A DNA stretch of 9,193 bases, from positions 1 to 9,193 of the forward strand of contig JABWAY010000206.1 in the NCBI GenBank assembly GCA_013360825.1, written 5' to 3'. The notes beneath the pieces were generated by a model. The model was not told the origin of the DNA. It did no database searches and saw only the letters and a program-made list of their open reading frames with translations. Shown here piece after piece: positions 6,202 to 9,193 of this stretch. The stretch is from Candidatus Brocadiia bacterium (lineage in GTDB: Bacteria; Planctomycetota; MHYJ01; WSZJ01). Every line of letters begins with the position of its first letter. Positions within the stretch are counted from its first letter, which is position 1. Position numbers and translations under genes: made by a program.

Positions 6202-6675
6202 ATGGTGCCGAGAACGGTGGCAGAGATCATGTCCCGGAACGTGCGCAGCGTGCAGCGCGGGACCCCGCTTCTGGATGCGGTGAAGGAGATGCACCTCCAC
6301 AACATCGGCGCGCTCGTGATTACGGAGCAGGGGCGTCCGGTTGGGATTTTCAGCGAGCGGGATCTGCTGAAGCGCGTGGTGGCGACGGGGCTGGACCCGC
6401 GCGGGGCGACGGTGGACCAGGCGATGACGGGGAAGCTGATCAGCGTGCCGCCGGAGGAGACCTTTGCGTCGCTCTGCGAGAAGATGCATGTCGGGAATTT
6501 CCGGCACCTTCCGGTGATTGACGGGGAGAAGCTGACGGGGATGGTGAGCGTGCGGGACGTGCTGGCGGTGGTTTCGCGGGAGGGGCTGGGGTCGGTGCCG
6601 CTGCAGCGGGAGCGCAGGGGCAAGGCGCGGAAGGCGAAGAAGCCGGGGAAGGCTGCGAAGAAGAGCCGGCGGTAG
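6202..6675 (+). CDS. Two-CBS-domain protein with basic C-terminal tail
   Basis: A 157-residue protein made of a CBS pair: domain 1 about residues 4-60 (ending GIFSERDLLKRV) and domain 2 about 70-126 (ending GMVSVRDVLAVV). CBS pairs bind adenosine-containing ligands such as AMP, ATP or S-adenosylmethionine and usually act as sensors. Stand-alone CBS-pair proteins like this are common and mostly uncharacterised. The last 22 residues (from 136, RERRGKARKAKKPGKAAKKSRR) are almost purely Lys, Arg, Ala and Gly, resembling histone-H1-like bacterial tails. I infer possible nucleic-acid or acidic-partner binding. GGAG lies about ten bases before the ATG. It follows the phosphoesterase by 38 nt and is probably the last gene of the run. 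Confidence 0.92.
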   Translation: MVPRTVAEIMSRNVRSVQRGTPLLDAVKEMHLHNIGALVITEQGRPVGIFSERDLLKRVVATGLDPRGATVDQAMTGKLISVPPEETFASLCEKMHVGNFRHLPVIDGEKLTGMVSVRDVLAVVSREGLGSVPLQRERRGKARKAKKPGKAAKKSRR

Positions 6676-6749
6676 GCGGGGACGGGGCCTGCGGTGATTC
6701 GCGGGCGGTGCGGAGGCCGGATGGGGCCGTGCGGGGCCGGCCGGGCGGC

Positions 6750-6769
6750 GTGAACGGGCGGGAGTTCAC
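6750..6769. repeat. Inverted repeat in convergent spacer
   Basis: GTGAAC (6750-6755) and GTTCAC (6764-6769) form a six-bp stem with an eight-base GC-rich loop. It lies 75 bases after the CBS gene stop. No T-run follows on either strand. It could be part of the transcription end of the CBS gene, but support is weak. Confidence 0.35.
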
Positions 6770-6793
6770 TCCGCGGTGCCCGGGTCCACGACG

Positions 6794-6810
6794 ATGACGC
6801 AGCGCGTCAA
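6794..6810. promoter_or_regulatory. Second copy of the TGACGCA palindrome
   Basis: ATGACGCAGCGCGTCAA matches the palindrome at 1461-1477 at 15 of 17 positions and keeps six-bp perfect arms (TGACGC, GCGTCA) around AGC. Here it lies downstream of two convergent genes, not upstream of a promoter. This argues that it may be a dispersed palindromic element and not a classical operator. Confidence 0.4.
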
Positions 6811-6812
6811 CG

Positions 6813-6827
6813 CCTGTCGCTGACAGG
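6813..6827. terminator. Small hairpin downstream of the SPFH gene
   Basis: CCTGTC (6813-6818) and GACAGG (6822-6827) form a perfect six-bp stem with a three-base loop, 22 bases beyond the SPFH stop in its direction of transcription and directly next to the palindrome at 6794-6810. No T-run follows, so it is at best a weak intrinsic terminator. The rest of 6676-6848 shows no gene. Confidence 0.35.
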
Positions 6828-6848
6828 AACCGCGCGTGCGCTGACCGA

Positions 6849-7943
6849 TTACGCCGGCGATCCGCACCCCGGGCAGAATTTCGCCCCCGCCGACAGCACC
6901 GCGTTGCACTTGGGACACGACGCGCTCTGGGGCTTTCCGCAGGCCGGGCAGAATTTCGCCGAGGCGGGGAGAGGGGCCTGGCAGCCGACGCAGAGAATCC
7001 CCATCGGCGCCCCGCACGCCGGGCAGAACTTCGAGCCGGCGGTCACCGCGGCGCGGCATTTCGGGCAGGACTCGGTCGCGGCGGCGGCGGACGCCTGCGC
7101 CTGCTGGGCGCTGGCGGCGGCCTGCTGCTGCGCCATCATCTGCGGCATCATCATCCCCACCCCGAACCCCATCCCCTGGCCGGCGCCGCCGGAGGGGTTC
7201 TTCGCGGCGTCGCCGAGGGCGTCGGCCATCGCTTTCTGCTGGTAGGCGCTCATCTTGGGGCCGAGCACGCCCAGCGCCGACCGCTGCTTCAACGCCTTCT
7301 GGACCTCCTCGGGCGCGGTGATGGCGCCGAGATAGAACGCGGTCATCTCGACACCGTAGCGCTCGAATTCCGCGCTCACCTTCGTCTTCATCCCCGCCGC
7401 GATCTCGTTGTAGTGCTTCGCCAGGTCGAGAAGGGTCTTGAGGTTCTCCCCGAGGGTGTCGTTGAGGTGCTGGACGATGATCGTCCGGAGCCACTCCTCC
7501 ATCTCCGACACCCGGTAGTTCGTCTTCTGCGCGACGACCTTGCCGATGAACAGCCGCGGATCCTTGAGGCGCATCGAGAATTTCCCGAACGCCCGGAGCT
7601 CGACCATGTCGAACTCGCTGTCGCGGAACAGCACCGGCTCGGGCGTCCCCCATTTCAGGTCGAGGAAATCGCGCATGTTGAGGAAGACGACCTGGACCGG
7701 GAAGGGGGTGTTGCCGCCGAAGGGGAGGTTGACGAGCTTGGCGAGGATCGGGATGTTCTGGGTCGAGAGGGTGTAGCGTCCCGGCCCGAAGGTGTCGAGC
7801 GCCTTGCCGTCGCGGTAGAACACCGCGGACTGGCTCTCCTGGACGATCAGCTGCGAGCCCATGTTGACCTGGGACGGCCCGATCCGGGCTGCCATGGTCT
7901 GGCCGGACTCGTCGAAATACTGAAGGACATCGAGGATGGCCAT
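6849..7943 (-). CDS. SPFH-domain protein with three C-terminal zinc ribbons (YdjI-like)
   Basis: A 364-residue protein. Residues about 20-225 form an SPFH/band-7 domain of the type annotated 'virion core protein' or YdjI: LIVQESQSAVFYRDGKALDTFGPGRYTL near the start and AEFERYGVEMTAFYLGAITAPEEVQKAL near its end. A Gly/Met/Gln/Ala-rich linker (about 249-290) leads to three CxxC-x10-CxxC zinc ribbons at 293-310, 318-335 and 343-360, spaced exactly 25 residues apart. There is no transmembrane segment, so membrane association would be peripheral. In Bacillus, YdjI works with a PspA homologue and two membrane proteins in envelope stress; that role here is inference. AAGGAG lies seven bases before the ATG. 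It is the last gene of a minus-strand operon, 27 nt after its neighbour. Confidence 0.9.
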   Translation of the reverse strand: MAILDVLQYFDESGQTMAARIGPSQVNMGSQLIVQESQSAVFYRDGKALDTFGPGRYTLSTQNIPILAKLVNLPFGGNTPFPVQVVFLNMRDFLDLKWGTPEPVLFRDSEFDMVELRAFGKFSMRLKDPRLFIGKVVAQKTNYRVSEMEEWLRTIIVQHLNDTLGENLKTLLDLAKHYNEIAAGMKTKVSAEFERYGVEMTAFYLGAITAPEEVQKALKQRSALGVLGPKMSAYQQKAMADALGDAAKNPSGGAGQGMGFGVGMMMPQMMAQQQAAASAQQAQASAAAATESCPKCRAAVTAGSKFCPACGAPMGILCVGCQAPLPASAKFCPACGKPQSASCPKCNAVLSAGAKFCPGCGSPA

Positions 7944-7970
7944 CGATCTGCTCCTTCGGGGAAGGGCGCT

Positions 7971-8501
7971 TTACGCGCCGGTGCCGGTGACGATCTTTTC
8001 GCGGAGGTCGTAATCGCGGTCCAGCTGGCGGACGAGTTGGGACAGCAGCTCGATCTCGGCGTCGAGGCCTTCCGGGTCGGACGCCAGGACGGGGACTTCG
8101 CGGCAGCGTTTCTCCAGCTCCTCGGCCTTCTCGTAGAGGGCGAGGTCGAACTGGTACATCCGGTCGAGCTCCTGCTCGCCGACCTTCACGGCGTCGAAGA
8201 ACCCGGAGTAGCCGTAATCGGCGAAGCGGATGCGGTCGGCGATTTTCTCGATGAGGTTCTCGAGGTCGTTGATGCGGGCGGTGACCTTCATCCCGTCGAA
8301 GCCGCCGGTATCGGCGAGTTTGCGCCCTGTGCGGCGGAGGGGTTCGCGGGAGTTATCGAAGGCTTTCGCGATGGCGTCGCGTTCGATCTTGTCGGATTCC
8401 CGCCGCCATTCCTTGTTGAGGTACCCGCGGAATCCCGGGATCTTCGCGAGGAGGCGTTCGAACGCGTTCCGCTGCGACTGGTTCTTGTCGAAGACGCTCA
8501 T
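7971..8501 (-). CDS. Unrecognised helical protein upstream of SPFH gene
   Basis: A 176-residue, highly charged, apparently all-helical soluble protein without signal peptide or membrane segment. The N-terminus FERLLAKIPGFRGYLNKEWRRESDKIERDAI is distinctive: a short segment with IPGFRGYL, then a long charged helix. The middle holds NDLENLIEKIADRIRFADYGYSGFFDAVKVGEQELDRMYQFD, and the C-terminal half is coiled-coil-like. I have the impression that similar IPGFxGYL proteins accompany SPFH/zinc-ribbon genes in other genomes, but I cannot name a family. The ATG at 8501 has GGAG seven bases upstream and overlaps the TGA of the preceding gene (ATGA), so translation is probably coupled. Likely a structural or adaptor partner of the SPFH protein. 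Confidence 0.85.
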   Translation of the reverse strand: MSVFDKNQSQRNAFERLLAKIPGFRGYLNKEWRRESDKIERDAIAKAFDNSREPLRRTGRKLADTGGFDGMKVTARINDLENLIEKIADRIRFADYGYSGFFDAVKVGEQELDRMYQFDLALYEKAEELEKRCREVPVLASDPEGLDAEIELLSQLVRQLDRDYDLREKIVTGTGA

Positions 8502-8968
8502 TTCCGTTCTCCGAAGGTGGCGCGGATATCGGTCTCCAGGACGTCGATCTCCTTCAAATCCCGTTCCACAAGCTGCGAGGTCGCGGCGCGCTCCGCCAGG
8601 CGTTCGTACTCCCGGAGGAAGCGCTCGGCGCGGATCCGGTCGGTTTCGGAGGCGGCGAATCCCTCCAGCGCCGCGCGGAGATCCGAGTAGTCCTGCACGA
8701 GGCGTGCGTTTTCGCCCCCGCGGGCATGTGCGGCGAAGGCGGCGTGCGCCGACTCCCAGCGGGCGAAAGCATCGGGGGGCGCGGCGGCGGGAGGCGGGGG
8801 TTCCTTCGAGACGACGGCGACGGCCGCGGGGTCGAAGTCGCGCGCCACCTCGTCGCGGATCGCGGTCAGGGCGCGTTCCTGGCCGCTCGAAACCGCATTT
8901 CCGGCGGCGATCGCGCGCGACAGCGAGGAGTATCGCCCGGCGAGTTCCGCGAGCCGCGCGGCCGGCGC
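8498..8968 (-). CDS. Truncated coiled-coil protein, first visible gene of the SPFH operon
   Basis: About 156 residues are credible, from APAARLAELAGRYSSLSRAI to the stop overlapping the next gene by four bases (ATGA). It is Ala/Glu/Arg-rich and helical, with a Pro-rich interruption (KEPPPPAAAPPDAF) separating two coiled-coil-like parts. The end (LVERDLKEIDVLETDIRATFGERK) resembles a long helix. The frame remains formally open to an ATG at 9052, but beyond about 8968 the residues (Cys, Pro, Arg, Gly-rich) stop looking like protein and the opposite strand looks coding. I take the true N-terminus to be missing. Function unknown; the context suggests a partner of the SPFH protein. Confidence 0.65.
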   Translation of the reverse strand, partial: APAARLAELAGRYSSLSRAIAAGNAVSSGQERALTAIRDEVARDFDPAAVAVVSKEPPPPAAAPPDAFARWESAHAAFAAHARGGENARLVQDYSDLRAALEGFAASETDRIRAERFLREYERLAERAATSQLVERDLKEIDVLETDIRATFGERK

Positions 8969-8970
8969 AG

Positions 8971-9150
8971 GTGACCTATGACAAGGGCGATTTGGGCACC
9001 TACGTGCGCCACGGCCGCTTCGTAAAGCGCCAGCCGGCGAAGGCCACTGCATCGGGTTCCTCGGTTGCCAAGCGCAAGGCTCAGCCCAATACGTCTGAAC
9101 GCGCTGTGCGAGTGGTCGACCATATCAAACACCGGCACATCTACAAGTAA
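8971..9150 (+). CDS. C-terminal fragment of an unrecognised protein beyond a junction
   Basis: From about 8971 a + strand frame reads VTYDKGDLGTYVRHGRFVKRQPAKAT and ends VRVVDHIKHRHIYK with TAA at 9148-9150, about 59 residues. Codon use is ordinary and mixed, less extreme in third-position GC than the neighbouring genes. Upstream of 8971 the same frame is an Arg/Ser-rich antisense shadow of the minus-strand operon, so the protein's own N-terminus is absent unless GTG 8971 is the start, which has no good ribosome-binding site. I do not recognise the family. The final 43 bases (9151-9193) show no feature. Confidence 0.35.
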   Translation: MTYDKGDLGTYVRHGRFVKRQPAKATASGSSVAKRKAQPNTSERAVRVVDHIKHRHIYK

Positions 9151-9193
9151 GACGAAGGGATGCCCTTGGGACGCCGGCGGGCCGCCTCGGGAC

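Noticed and set aside
7413..8690. 425-residue plus-strand open frame
   Set aside because: It is antisense to the SPFH operon, whose genes have good ribosome-binding sites, overlaps and recognisable domains.

Overview
High-GC bacterial chromosome segment from an organism I cannot name. Several genes have the flavour of an environmental Gram-negative lineage such as Planctomycetota: a secreted HEAT-like protein ending in a W..W motif, an LTxxQ-type helical protein, and an ABC-2 permease of the type common there. This taxonomic guess is weak. The strongest landmark is a chromosomal parAB pair with a 16-bp parS site inside parB. In most bacteria this places a region near the replication origin.

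Layout. Positions 3-608 (+) hold the 3' end of a coiled-coil/LTxxQ-like protein. It converges, across a 26-bp hairpin, on a secreted HEAT-like protein (633-1418, -). A divergent spacer with a 17-bp palindrome follows, then a TusA-family gene (1536-1823, +) whose 3' end is a perfect G-quadruplex motif. Positions 1824-2043 are a non-coding purine-rich spacer with about 16 copies of the heptamer CGGAAAA. Next come parB (2044-2913, -) and parA (2891-3661, -), overlapping by 23 nt and apparently transcribed from an AT-rich promoter region. Divergent from parA is a four-gene + strand run: acylphosphatase (3813-4088), ABC-2 permease-like membrane protein (4096-5322), metallophosphoesterase (5441-6163) and a two-CBS-domain protein with a basic tail (6202-6675). 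A convergent spacer (6676-6848) with three inverted repeats separates this run from a minus-strand operon. That operon reads, in transcription order, a truncated helical protein (8968-8498), a second helical protein (8501-7971) and an SPFH-domain protein with three C-terminal zinc ribbons (7943-6849).

The last ~225 bases (from about 8969) look foreign to the operon. The minus-strand reading frame loses its character, and a differently composed + strand frame ending at 9150 appears. This may be a real insertion or rearrangement boundary, or an assembly chimera.

How the genes fit together. ParA, ParB and parS form a complete chromosome-segregation module. The SPFH/zinc-ribbon operon resembles, in architecture, the Bacillus YdjI-type membrane-stress system, but with two unrecognised helical partners in place of a visible PspA. 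It is the best candidate here for an under-described system. The remaining genes are housekeeping or accessory functions without an obvious common pathway.
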